From Romanomermis culicivorax (Eukaryota; Nematoda; Enoplea; Mermithida; Mermithidae), in assembly GCA_963922205.1 (NCBI GenBank), contig CAWUHX010000025.1:1178001-1242000 (forward strand): 64,000 nucleotides of DNA, read 5' to 3'. The notes under the pieces are model-generated. The model had not been told where the DNA came from, searched no databases, and was given only the letters and a program-made list of their open reading frames with translations. The first letter of the stretch is position 1. Every line of letters starts with the position of its first letter. Made by a program: the position numbers and the translations under genes. This document shows positions 11,737 through 23,614 of this stretch, in pieces.

Positions 11737-12684
11737 TTACTGTATAAAAAATGGCGACGAATCAATGGCAATGGCGGTGATGGTTGTTTGAGGCCGAATG
11801 CCAGTGGCTTTGATAATCATCACAGCCATCGTAGCAGTTGTCGAGGTAAGGGTCGTCATGACAGCTGGGAGGATGGAGGTGAGAATCGTATCCCTTGTTG
11901 TAACGATTGGATCGCGAATGATATTGGGTGTGGCCACAATGGTCAGCATCGGCCCTTTGGTGGGATGATGAGGTGTACGTTTGTGTAGGAATCCGTGATA
12001 GCAGATTGGTTCTGGGCCATGGAGTCGGCAGTGGAACCATAGTGGGGTGATCAGAAGGCAATCCCATAGATGGCAGAGGTCACAGCAGGAGGACGTTCCA
12101 TGGTGCCAAGAAATTGTGCTGTTGTAACATGGGAACTGGGCGATAAATTTCACTGCGATATTGCAAAAATATATGGTAGATATTGGCAGATTCAGGAGGC
12201 TGCAGGATTAGTGCCTATTGGGGATACCCCATCCAGGAATCAATTTGCTCAACAGCAGTGTTCTAGGCCTGGGCTAAAGAAGATGGATTATCCAGACCGT
12301 GGGCTCGCAGAGGATCAATGTGAAATGGGCGGTTTGGACGGCCTCAATGCAACCAAGTTCTTCAGCCCAAACGCCTGCAATCCATCGCAAAATGAGAGTG
12401 GGGACATCCGGAGAGATGGGGGGACGAGTCTCGAGGTAGCTCGGGCGGAAATGATCTCTGAAATACTGCTAGATGGCCAGTGAGGCATTGGTGGCACGAA
12501 CGTGGATGGCGATTGTAACATGTATTTCCAATCGACCGAAAAAATTGATCAGCACCATCTCCTGCATGGTGCATGGGAAAAAGAACTCAATAGCCAGGCT
12601 GATGCGACGAGGGTAACACAGCATTGCCAGCATGATTGAGTGTGGCGGATCAGTGGTATGAAAACAAACATAATTGGGTAGCAT
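11737..12684 (-). pseudogene. C-terminal part of element A second ORF, decayed
   Basis: Broken minus-strand frames here correspond in position to the C-terminal part of element B ORF2 (about 47178-48494). One stretch aligns by eye: A has PISPDVPTLILRWIAGVWA where B has [19 protein letters not shown]. Both follow a hydrophobic, tryptophan-rich helical region. Toward the 3' LTR the frame becomes Thr/Ile/His/Pro-rich and shows no motif. The function of this domain is unknown to me. The assignment rests on synteny plus one short similarity. Confidence 0.5.
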
Positions 12685-13139
12685 AACTGCCTTGGCTTGG
12701 CAGTTGGCATTCAGCGTGGAGAGCTGTACCGGCTGGTGGAGCAGCTCCTAGTATGGGTCAAGTGTTGATAACCATATTCGGCTGCGAAGTTACAGTGCTG
12801 GTGGTTGCGGCTACTGGGGTACTTGTAGCTGGTGTTGGCATGATCGTGGTAGAAGGTACCCATCTCGAAGCCCTGGTCAACAATGATATCATAGTCATGG
12901 TAGCAGTCTCCGATTTTGTAGTGGTAGGCGTTTCGACGTCCATGGGTGGAGTCAGGGGCAACGGAGTCTTGAACTCTGGCTGAGGTGGCCGATTTTCCTA
13001 TGCTTCAAGGCCGCATTGGATTTTGGCATTGCGGTGCAGTGGGCTAAAATAATCATCCAACTTGGGCAGCGAATGGCGAAAAATGCTTTGATAATTTGTC
13101 TCGTAGAAGCCGGTGGAGTGAACTTGGCGTGTTTGTTCA

Positions 13140-13847
13140 CTATGTGTTTGGTGATGGATGGTGGTGCTGCGACAGGTATGTGCAGATGGGCGCCAGGAAA
13201 GAAAATCGGTTTTGAAAGTCGATGTGGCCCAGCGAGTGGGAATAGAAGTGGAACCAGCTGTGCAGATTCGAGGTGTTGTTGGTCTCATGGATCTTAATTT
13301 CTTCCACTTTGCTTTCCATGTGAAAATCTTCGTCAAAAATGACCGGAGATAGAGCGAATCGATTGCAGACATACGTGTCAGGGTCCTGGTCAAAAGTGGG
13401 TTCACGTTTGGGAATACGATTCATGCAATCCGTAAGCCAAGTACGAGGGCTGCCGTCAATGCGGAACCACATACAATTGTAGAAAGCGGTGTGGATTATA
13501 TCGTAGAGTGTATGGGCATGTTTTGTCAGAAGATTGTTTATGTAGGCAAATTTGGCGGCAGAAGAGGGCGAAGTTAAAACCATGGCAAAAGGCATAGTGA
13601 TGGTCAGCTGTTGGAGCCAGCATCCATGAACCTGCAAAACACTAAGAATGGCATTAGGGAGATAACGGTAATGGGTACAGTGGTAAGTGCGATCACAAAT
13701 AGGTTGGTCCAGTCCCACATGCTCAATCCAAACGTCATCGACATCGGTGGGGAGCAGCGGGTCATTGACAGCGTCAATATGGTCAAGGACTTTGAGCTTA
13801 TAGATGGGGGACATGGAGAAACTGAGTAGGTCGTTTAGGTGGTGCAT
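13140..13847 (-). pseudogene. Middle domain of element A second ORF (235-codon open stretch)
   Basis: A 235-residue open frame survives in this otherwise wrecked element. Its C-terminal half aligns by eye with the middle of element B ORF2 (about 45480-45890). Both contain a Trp-x-x-Asp/Leu block, a P-x-x-EP-x-F motif, an NRF-x-x-x-P-x-x-F motif and an aromatic [11 protein letters not shown]-like strand ([11 protein letters not shown] in B). The domain lies just after the exonuclease-like part in both elements. No known family is recognised. Retention of recognisable sequence in two diverged elements suggests it was functional, possibly a partner of the exonuclease domain or a particle protein. 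Confidence 0.55.
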
Positions 13848-14040
13848 TGGCCGACATTACAGCTGCTTGATGGGGTTGCGGATTATCATGAACTTTCCTA
13901 GTCTTGAGCTCTGGATCTTCATTATCAGAGACTTCTGGTTATTTGTTCCATTCATCTTTTTGCTTCTTCTTCTTCTTTTTCGGCACCTTCAGGGCTGTCA
14001 ATAGTTTCTGATGGGTTGTTTGCATTAACATCTTGATGTC

Positions 14041-15060
14041 TCAGAAACCGTTGAGTTGGGTGTCTAGACAAAAAGATCGACCTTGGTCTGATGATGTGCA
14101 ATCATACATAAAGAATTGATATGCAGAAAGAACCTCATCCTGCATGATCGCTGGTAAAGCGACTTGCGAGAGCATTGTACACACTTTGGCGGTCAAATCC
14201 GCAGGCACAACTGTGGTTAACGAAACATTGTGGAGAGCAGGGATCTGCATTTCGGCCAGTTGGTCAATTTCGGCAGCTTCCAACAAGTGGTGTGGATACA
14301 AGGACAGAGCCTTATAGATTTCCGGGATAAATCGGTAGCAACCAAAGGCAAGAAATAGCAAGATCAGGTAAAACGCATCGAGGGGGGCATAAGCCAAGAT
14401 GTCCAGGTGCGAAGACGATTTTTGAGGATCATTGAAAAAGCAAAGCATGGCAGGAAACTTCAACGTAAGCCGCAACACCTCAAGGGCCCACATGGCCGCA
14501 ACACCTCAAGGGCCCGCATGGCCGAAACGGTGGCTTTGAGCGTGCATTTTTCTGGGTTGAAACCTATACTCCGAGCCAGCTCATAGAGCGGGGAGGAGAT
14601 AGCGATGTTGTGTATTACTCGATAGGCATCAAAATGGATAGCCTTCACCACGGGATCTTTGTTTTTCTTTTGGTGGTCAGTGCCGAACTTAGTACCAAGG
14701 AATGCCTAGATTCCTGCCCAGTCATCGGCTCCATCGAAAGATATTACGATGGTGTGTTGACCCTCGACTAAGGAGAATAGTGTGGTCCAATCCTCGGGCG
14801 TTGCTGTGAAAGTCTCAAAGACAAACATAATTCCATTTGGAAATGCAAGTTGAACATAGCATGGGTAACTGGATGCCATAGAGTGGGGTGGCATGGGAAC
14901 AGCGAATGTGAAATTCTTCATGTCTCCAGCCATAATGGATTTGGTGCCAAAGCCAACTAAGGTGTAGCCCCTGAAATTTGGCATGGGCTGGGCAGCAAGT
15001 GCACCCCCAAACATCCAGGTGCTAGGAAAATTGGCGGCAGCAGCATGTTAGGTGGCTGGG
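14041..15060 (-). pseudogene. DEDDy 3'-5' exonuclease-like region of element A, inactivated
   Basis: This matches the N-terminal region of element B ORF2. An FRGYTLVGFGTKS segment aligns with FRGQPVCGFDVEK in B, so the DxE metal-binding pair of motif I has become GxK. A VQLAFPNG strand follows (VSFALTNG in B), then SFDGADDW (motif II; YSVLEDL in B) and AYAPLDAFYLILL (motif III Yxxx[14 protein letters not shown] in B). The copy is spread over several frames with stops near 14706 and a 31-base partial duplication near 14478-14525. The family (RNase D/WRN-type) is inferred from motif order and spacing, not from a search. It lies directly downstream of pol, as in B. Confidence 0.6.
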
Positions 15061-16509
15061 CGAACAAGGAGACGAACCAACATTCCAGGTCCACAGGGCA
15101 GATCAAGCATTTGACATTATTTTCTAAACAGGAGCAGGCGCGTTACTTGACAGAGGACAAAAGTGGCTAGTGGGTGATAGCGATGGTTGTGCCAGTCCAA
15201 AGGTTGACCTTAGATTTTGACCAAGAAGAATGTGTTGTTTTGCACGAAAAGAGAAAGGATACAGTCCGCCGAATGGCTGCAACTTGGACAGAGATATCAC
15301 TGAGACAGGCGGGTCTTGGACAATTTGGATCAGATCACTTGAGCGATGTGACAAAAATCGTAGTACAGGCTAGTCAAAGCAGCAGCCGGCTATGGAGACA
15401 AATTGAACCATAGCTTGACGATTATGAGATTGTGGCGGCTGACCATGGGTATGTTGATTATGCGGCAAAGGCGAAGTATCCCATGGGGTCCCAAGTACAG
15501 ATCAGAGGGCATGCACAGAAATAACAGCTAAAAGGAATGAGTGCAAAGATAAGAAAATACCGTTGCAGCAGAAACTGATGTCGTTTTGATGCAGTTGTTG
15601 TTCACCCCATCAGAGATACTGTTTGATGATGTTTAGTGACATGATATGGCGGAGCCTCGTCAGCGGCGGATGATGTAGACAGGGTGGTCATGGTTGCAAA
15701 AGAGATTTACAGAGGGCAGTGAGATTCGACTATTCGAGGCCAAAGCGGGAATGAGAAATGAATAAAAGTAAAATAAAGATGCTGAAAGGTGAGAAGAGTG
15801 TAAGGTGGGAAAAGTGCAAAACTAACATTAAGACAAAGCACTACAAACAACACCAAGTTATGGGGAACTAAAATCAAAGTTTCCCAGTTAGTCTTATGAG
15901 AGTGAATACGGCCAGGGTTGGGGGGAAGTAAACTGAATGACCAAGAACTGAGCAGAACCTAAATTTATTGAAGAGCCCCCTCCTAAATGGCGTAGTGGGT
16001 CACAAGTGAAATGTAGTCATCCATGTTGTAAAGTAAGCATAGTTCTGCGTCATCTGGAATAAACAAACAAAGTGATTGAAATGGGTCAAGTTTACACCAA
16101 GGTTACACATCCTGTGAGCAGTCCTAGCCCTCGCCATGATCTAAAGTAAACAAAAGGGACGAAAATTATGTACAAGCTCGGGGTGATGAGCACCTATCAC
16201 AAAAGATTTTGAATCAAACTTATTGTTGGTGTGAACTGTGAGTCGGCTGATGGGGTCCATCAGCTTTGGAAGTGAAAGCGTCTTTGGCTGGGCGAGGAAT
16301 GAACGGTTTCAATTGCAGTGTAGAAACGGTTTGAGGTCAACCGGGTGCATCGAGGGTGTCAATTATAATGACCTTCCTGTCGAGATGGGCAGTGTCCGTA
16401 AAAGATGGGCAGTGTCCGTAAAAGATGGGCAGTGTCCATAAAAGATGGGCAGTGTCTGAGAAAGGGCCAATGAATTCAGGTTGAATTTTATTGGCTTTTC
16501 GGGTATTGG
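15061..16509 (-). other. Spacer between pol and second ORF of element A
   Basis: This occupies the same position as the intron-containing spacer of element B (42765-43185). I see no conserved domain. It contains a 20-bp tandem repeat of GGGCAGTGTCCGTAAAAGAT at about 16386-16450. A possible first exon for the second ORF starts near 15700 on the minus strand (MTTLSTSSAADEAPPYHV), which is weak. Confidence 0.4.
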
Positions 16510-19500
16510 TCAACAGGAGGAGGTCATTGATGTTATTTTGCATTTGCAGGCCTTATGATTGAAAAACTTCTTACTAGCATCAGCAGCTCTGTCCAGATTA
16601 GTCTTGATTGATTGGTACATCTTCAGTTGTGCTTGCGTTAGGATATGTTGATACACCTCGTAATTTAGGGGCAGCGTGAGATGGCACGTGCAATCATAAT
16701 CGAGAGTGATGCGGGGTTTATAGTCGTGGAGTAGGCTAAATGGAATGGAGAATGGCAGGTGGCGGTATGTGGTGTTGCATTGTAGGCGAAAAAGGCGTAG
16801 GGCAAATAGCATTCCCAGTTGTCCAGATCATTGGCGGTATATTTCTATAGTTGTGCAATGAATGTTTGATTGAAAGGCTCAACTATTCTGTTGCATTGCG
16901 GGAGGTAAGCCATGGTTTGACCTTGCGGATCTTGAGTAGCTCACATACTTCTTGCATCAATTTTGATGTAAAACATCCATCTTGATTGGATAGGAGGACA
17001 AGCGGGCTATTGTGAGCGAGGACAACATTGTTGATGAAACATCCGACAATCATTGTGGCTTTTTGATCCGGGGTAAGGTGTGCAGAAACCCATTTTGTGA
17101 AGTAGTCCTGAAAAACAATAACATGGGGGCGTTTCTCACCTACTGGAGAAATATTGATGATGTCCGTAGTGACAATTCTAAAGGGGTGGGTCGGCTGAAT
17201 TGGCAATCAAGGTGTTAACCGCATCGCGCGCAGTGAAGTCAATTGACAAATTTTGCATGATTTGATCCACTCCCGGATAGCTTCTTCCATATGGGGCCAT
17301 CAAAAATTAGTTTTGATGGCTGCTAGCATGCAGTTTGATCCTTGAAGATTCAATATCTTTGCACTATTGAATTGGTGAAGCATTTGATTGACCATTGAGG
17401 CAGGGATTACTAGTTAGCATTGGTCTTTGACTTGGCAGTACAAAATGTCATCTTTGGTGAAGAAACAAAGGGATGTTTTGCGGCATTGGTGTTTTGAAAT
17501 GTTTCAATGATTTCAGTCATGGCAGGGTCGATGGCCTGCCCATGCTTGATTTCTTCCTGCATGGCGATGGTGATGGTTTCAACTGTAGGTGGTGCGTATT
17601 CAACCGCTGACAACAAGGGTCCAGAGAGTGTGGGTTGATGTGTTGTTTTGTCATTGCACAGGTGATGGCATTGATGTCCGTGTCGGTTTTAGTGGGCAGC
17701 AAGATTCCAACTGACAGAATATCAGTTGTCGTGGGGTCCCTGTCCCATACTCAACCAGTGGAGCAAAATGTAGGGCAAAAAATCTTGGCAGCTAAGCCCT
17801 CCGTGCTTAAAATTTGTCAGTTTCTCACAATCATCTTTCCTAGATAAGAAGTCTGCACATGCATTACCTTTACCTTTGACATATTCAACTTTGTAATCGT
17901 AGTCTTGAAGATTGATAAGGAATCTTTGGAGACGGGAGTTTCGGTGTTTCTCATCCTTGAGCCATTCGAGCAGCTTGTAGTTGGTACAAATGATTACTTT
18001 CTGGCCGTAAATGTAGTGGCGGTACATGTGGAATCCATAAACAATGGTGAGACATTTGTGTTCGGTTGTGCTATATTGGGTTTCGGCGTCCATAAGTACA
18101 CATCTGTTATAGGCAATGACCCATTTGTCATCTCCACTTTTTTGGTAAAAAATCCTGCCAATGGCTGTAATGCTTGCATCAGTTGGAATGATAAATTGGG
18201 CTTTACCATCATAAAGGGGGTATCATAGGAAAGGTGACGATGTTAGGGCTCATTTGATGCCCTCAAAAGCTTTTTTATGATCTTCTGTAAATTCGTAATT
18301 TGAATCGTTGTGGAGTGGCACATAAAGCGGACTTGACAATGTGGCCAATTGTGGAATGAATCACTTGCACCATTGAACATGACCTAAAAAACTCTGCATA
18401 CCTTTCTTGGTTTGGGGAAATTTGTACTCATAAATTGCTTTGACTTTCTCAGGATTGGTGGTGATTCCTTCTGCATTGAGGAGGTGTCCTAAAAACTTGA
18501 CCTGCGGTGGTAAGAATTCAAACTTGTCAATCTGAAGCTTTAGATTTGCAGTGCGGAGAGCATCAAAAATAATTTGTAAATGTTCCAAATGTTCTTCAAA
18601 CAAATTCGAGGAAAAGATAATATTGTTGATATAAACGAGGCAAATTTTCCAAGTATATGGGCAGAGAATTCTTTCCATTAAGCCTGAATGGGAAAACTTC
18701 GAAACAAAAGAAACCTTCTTGTCAGATGAAGGTTGTTTTATCACAGGAATCGTTTTCGAGGGGTACCTGCCAATACCCAGCTTTCAAATTGAGAGTGGTA
18801 AAAAATTTTGCTTGTCCCATGACGTCCAAGTAGTCATCAATGTGCTGAATCTGAAATTTGTCGCTAGGTGTGACTTCCTTGATACCACGGTATTGTACAA
18901 CAGGGCGCCACAAACCATCTTTTTTCTTTATGAGGAATAGTGGCAGGGCCCAGGGCGTGCGAGATGGCTCAATGAAATCATTGCAAGCATTTATTGGATA
19001 TGACAGCGAACAATCAGTCTTTGTTTCATTGCGGCATGGTAATAGTGGTGGAAGACCGGTCTGGCTGTGCCAGTGTCAATGCTGATGGTCGATTCGTTTG
19101 TAAATGTTGGTTTATCGCCCGGAAGGCTGAAGATGTCTCTGTTCTGACCAAGCATACTGAGGACCTTTTCCTTTAGGGCAGCAGTTACATGCATCTTTTG
19201 AGTCATTTTATTTAGAGCAAAATCTAGCTTTTGCTTGTCGGTATGGCACAGCAATGATTCATAGAGTGCAGCAGGTTCGTGGTCAGTCAAATCCCAATGG
19301 GAAGCAGCCGGGGGCAATGTGCAAGTCATTGCCGGTGCGTACGGTTTCCAATGTATGTTGTAATGTTTTGGCAAGTAATTGGTTAGGTTGAAGCTTGGTG
19401 CTGTTAGGCGTGTTGTTAACAACCAATAAGGGGCATGTACCATTGGTGACATTGACAATTGCAGTTTCGATTGGGAATTCCATGGCAACTTGGTTGTTGG

Positions 19501-20250
19501 ACAAGGGTTGAACAATCAAATGGGGAATTGAAGCAGAAGTCAATGGGAAAATGGTACCTGTTACCCATTGTTGGCAATTCCGGGAAATGGAAACTGAGGC
19601 CTGAGCGACGAGGAAAATTGGTCTGGCTAGATCCCTTACCTCCTTCCGCCCTGAAGATGGTTGTTGTTGACTAGGCTGGGGTTGCCGGACCAATTGTTCG
19701 GCTTCGATTTCTTCGATGTGGCTGAAAGTATCGGATTTATCATTAAGAAAACTTACTCTTTCTTCTTCCGGTATTTCTTCCAATACTTTGTCACAGGTGG
19801 CGCTGAGAAACAATTTCATTAAGGGCCAAACTGTGGTGATAACTTTGAGCAGCAATTTCACATCTTGAATTTTGACATAATTTTCTTTGAAATTGAGGAT
19901 GGGGTGAATATCAAGGTGTGCCAGGAAATCAGTTCCAATGATACAATGGTCATTGTTGTCATCATTGAGGATAACACACTTGATCATATGCTCTCCGAAT
20001 GCAGACTCCATAGTAATAAGGACCGGACTGTGGGCAGTGACAACTGCTCCGTCAGCCACTTTAATTTTTCCGCAATTAGGAAGTCGAAGCGAGCGCTTGT
20101 CAAAGGTGCATTTGACAAGGCAGGAAGATAGGACTGAGCATTGTGCGCCAGTATCAATAAGAGCATTGGTTGACGCATCCGATCTTTACTGGAATTTAGA
20201 AAGCACAAGTGGAGGCATACTTTCTAATGAACATTTTTGTAGACGGCGTT
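16510..20250 (-). pseudogene. pol: Pol of gypsy element A (protease, RT, RNase H, integrase), frameshifted
   Basis: Polyprotein that matured particles, copied RNA to DNA and integrated it. In order on the minus strand: aspartic protease with LIDTGAQCSV (DTG at 20147-20155) and IIGTDFLAHLDI; reverse transcriptase with RPVVQYRGIKEVTP, GYWQVPLE and a catalytic box now reading YINN instead of YIDD (about 18620-18640); RNase H with IPTDASITA; integrase core with [24 protein letters not shown] and SNQDGCFTS in place of the usual SDRGG type; and an integrase tail at 16510-16812. At least four frame changes break it. Lost catalytic residues show it could not work even with frames restored. Confidence 0.88.
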
Positions 20251-21260
20251 AAGTTGTCATTTTGGCAGACAGATGATCGGATGTGGCAGGGGTCATCTGC
20301 AGCTTGAGTTGTTGCAACTCACCAAACGATTCCAGGGATAATGATAGATGCAGTGGAAGCTATTTCTTTAGAAGGCATGACCATATTGGCAGTAGAGGTT
20401 GGTTGGGTGCTCATGCGTGTATCCAATGTACTAGCTGTAGCTGCTGCAGAAATTTAAGGCAAAGCCAGTAAGGCCAAAGGAACCTCGTTTGATTGTGAGC
20501 TGGCAGGGGAAGAATCCATAAGCATTGTGACGTAAGGGGCAGGTACCGCATTATAATGAATGTGTTGCTCCCAGAGTGCAGCATATTCATAGTTCATGTA
20601 AATGGCATAGGTGTTCTGAACGAAATCTTTAGGATGTGAAAAACAATTACCATGATTGTAGTATCCGCGGGAACCGGGCGAATAATTGTTGCCTCTTTGG
20701 GAAAGCGCTCCGCATCGGGGTCTCCAGTCACGTTATCCACGAATGTCATTTGAATTTGTATGGTATTCGAGCACGGGTTGTTGTGTATCGTGAGGCGGTC
20801 GGCCTTGGTCGGATGTTTGATTTTTCTGGGCGTTTTGTCACTTTAGTCAAATGCAATTTTCAGTGTTGTGCATGTGGGATTTATGGGCCTCTCACCATAA
20901 ACCTGTAGATTGATTTTGAGCAGGGCGTGAGCAGTCTTGGCCTGCAGAGCAGTCAAAATAGACAGGATAAGCGTGGCGGGGTTGTGAATTTTCTTGTCCG
21001 AGTGGTTCGTGTGTGCCGGTTTGATATTCGTCTGGGGGGTATCCGGATTGACATTCTTCGTGTTCGCAGTCCCAGTGTTTGATTAGTTGTTCTAACAGAA
21101 GTTCCATTGGTGGCTGTTGTTGTTGGAAAGACAGATTTTTGGATGGCACAGATGGCAGATCTTGGACACGTCAATCAACAGACGGCTCGCTGTTGCGGTA
21201 ACAATCTTGTGAACAATCCATACTGCGGCAGTGGTCAAATTAGCGAGGAGGCTGTAGCGA
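20251..21260 (-). other. Gag-pol junction region of element A
   Basis: This interval between the capsid-like part of Gag and the protease should hold the nucleocapsid and linker. Frames are broken and I cannot identify a zinc knuckle. Confidence 0.4.
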
Positions 21261-22238
21261 TCATGGTGGCATGGCGTCCAGAGTGGCTTGTTTCACAAGG
21301 ATAGGCTGTTTGGTGGTGCCGATTTCTGCTTTCATGGCATTGAGAAGACTGCAGGCTTTGGTGATGGCATTTGCCAATTGTTGTACATTTGTGAAATTTT
21401 CAGCTTGCTCACTGATAGTTGATTGGTAGAAAACAGGCAGTTTAGTTAGAAAGGTTTCGATAACTTGTTTGTGCCGCAAAGTTTGGTCTTCCACTTGATA
21501 TAACATTTGAACATAAGTCATTACTTTACTAAGGGAGGCAGCGGGTTCTTCCCCGGCTTCAGGCGCAATTGAGGCTAGTTCGAGTATAAGGGTCAGCTGG
21601 TTGCAATCAGGCACCAGTTCAAACATCAGGAAATTCTTCACGTCCTCATAATGCATCATATCTTGAATCACATCGCTTGGTGTGTCGTGGGTGAGGTGGC
21701 GGAGTGCACTCATTTTTAGGTGGTTGGATGCATCGTAACCAAACTCGTTTTGGAGGCATATAAAGAAGCGTAGGAGCCATTTATTGGTTGGGGTGCTGTC
21801 AATTACAAGCGGCTGCATATTATCGACAATCGTTTTGATTCGGCTATCTTCTTCTCAGTGAAACAGGTGTGGGGGGTCAAATTGAGGTTGCGGATGGTCA
21901 TAATAATTGTCAGGAGGGTAATCAGAGAAGCAAAATGGGTGAGCCGAGGGCAGCATGCATCTAATCAGTACAGCCTGGGAAGGATCATCATCACCCAGGG
22001 TGGTACGTGAGAATTCGTTATTGTAAAGGGTGTCCTTTGAAGGTGCTTTCAGTTTGACTCTTGGCGGAGGGCAGGCATAAGCCAAAGCCGGTTCAGTTTC
22101 TCTGAAGGTGTCATTGGTGATATAGACATCACGTGGCACCTTGCAGTGAAATGGTGAGTTTGCCAGCAGTGGCCTAGGCATTGGCGGGTTGTTGTGCACT
22201 GCAGTGGCAGCAGTTGTAGTCGAGATAAGCTGTTGCAT
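21261..22238 (-). pseudogene. gag: Gag of gypsy element A, one in-frame stop
   Basis: The frame contains one TGA (21855-21857) and otherwise runs 325 codons. The segment [14 protein letters not shown] and the following [20 protein letters not shown] block align by eye with the Gag of element B ([14 protein letters not shown] and [20 protein letters not shown]), so both belong to one Gag family. It would have formed the particle shell. The upstream part (22239-23095) is poorly preserved leader or N-terminus. Confidence 0.7.
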
Positions 22239-23095
22239 TTGTTCAGCAAGGGTGGTGAATCACACGTTTGTTACTTGAGCTTGTTCCTGGATTTCACATT
22301 GCATGCACAGTTGTTGAGCTTGAAATTGATCGGAAACAGCTCTGATAATTTGATCGATAGTTTTTACTGTTGGAACATCCTTGGTGATCCTTGCGGCAGT
22401 AGTATTCAGTTGTTCTAGGGCACCACGCATTTCTAATCGAAAATTTTGAACTTCATTTGTAGTGGTGATGGCGATACTGCTGGGGTGGTTGTGGGTAGTT
22501 GCTATGTGGCTGTGGGGTCCAGTGGCTTGTCAAGGTTGAGGAAAGAATCAGTTGAATTGGTGCAGTCTATATTTGGATCAGTTGCCTGGTGTGGGGCCTC
22601 TTGTGGTGGCCGCATTTGTGATATGGCCAGTAGGCCAGCATCATTAGTGGTGGTGGTATTCTAAATTGGTCCCGAAACCGGCAGTGTGACTGAATTCCAT
22701 GGCCGCGCCATTGTAGAGCTTTGCGGCACTTGTTGTGTGGCACTTCCCTTTGACGAAACATTACTGAAAAGAGAAAGAAGCAGGTAGAGGGGCTGAAGGC
22801 TCACCAAAGGCGTAGCGGAGGGCTGGGCCAAATTCGAAATGGTTGGAGGAATTCGCTGGTCGAAATTCAAAATATGGAGTGCGGCATTTGAGGCAGAATA
22901 GGCGAACTTGATTGAGAATTTTGGCATTGCTGATCGGGAGGCATATGTCTCATGTGCAGCATTATCATATACAATTTGTAGAATCCTTGTTGATATCCTT
23001 GAGCGCAAGAGCAGTGTGGTCGATTTTCCAGACTTGGAGGTGGGATGCAGTGCAAGGGCATGGAAAGGAGGCATGTATACCAAGGGGCTCACCAA

Positions 23096-23614
23096 TGTTG
23101 CATTTGAAATATGGTCGGGGCTTCGGATGATGGCAGGCAGGAGTTGGGTCCAGGGATAATCCTTAATGCACATGTTTCCAACACCCATGCTTACCCGATA
23201 AACTAACTTCTTAAAGTATTTAAACCCCACAGTTAAATAATCCAAATTAGAAAACCTTCAGTTTCCTAATTTGAATTCCCAATGAGCTAAATCCAAAAGT
23301 GGAGACTTTACTCCTGGTAATTTTACCTATGAAAACAACACACTTACGTACACAAACAATGCATGGGTGGGAATATAATGAAAGAGTCCCATGTGCTGGG
23401 AAATATGATGAGATGCACAGGGACACAAAAGTAGTAGACAAAAATATATCAATAATAATGCACACGAGAGCTCACTGCACACATACCGAAACTGAATTAC
23501 AGTAAGACGCCCTTCGATGGTCTGTGTAGCTCACTCCAATTTGAACCTGCGTGTGTCTTTGAACAATCGACAAACTTATTACAAAAATCCTAAAATTGGT
23601 GGAAACACACTACA
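23096..23614 (-). repeat. 5' LTR of gypsy element A
   Basis: Direct repeat of 10738-11235. It carries extra sequence around 23475-23500 relative to the other copy, which explains the length difference. Confidence 0.88.

Larger units (their letters stand above)
10738..23614 (-). mobile_element. Degenerate Ty3/gypsy retrotransposon A with downstream exonuclease-like ORF
   Basis: A 12.9-kb element lies on the minus strand, bounded by about 500-bp LTRs. In element order it has gag, protease, reverse transcriptase, RNase H and integrase, then a long second coding region homologous to ORF2 of element B (43186-48494). Many frameshifts and stops, lost catalytic residues and visibly diverged LTRs show that it is old and dead. 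The region is noticeably less AT-rich than its surroundings. No convincing target duplication is visible. A possible primer-binding site, TGGTGAGCCCC on the minus strand, lies just inside the 5' LTR. Confidence 0.92.

Noticed and set aside
11788-12483. Plus-strand frames inside element A (66 and 137 codons)
   Set aside because: They lie antisense to the element's second ORF, in a GC-richer region where chance frames are expected. No motif.
22661-23245. 194-codon minus-strand frame near the 5' LTR of element A as a gag N-terminus
   Set aside because: It starts inside the LTR, overlaps frames on the other strand and shows no similarity by eye to element B Gag.
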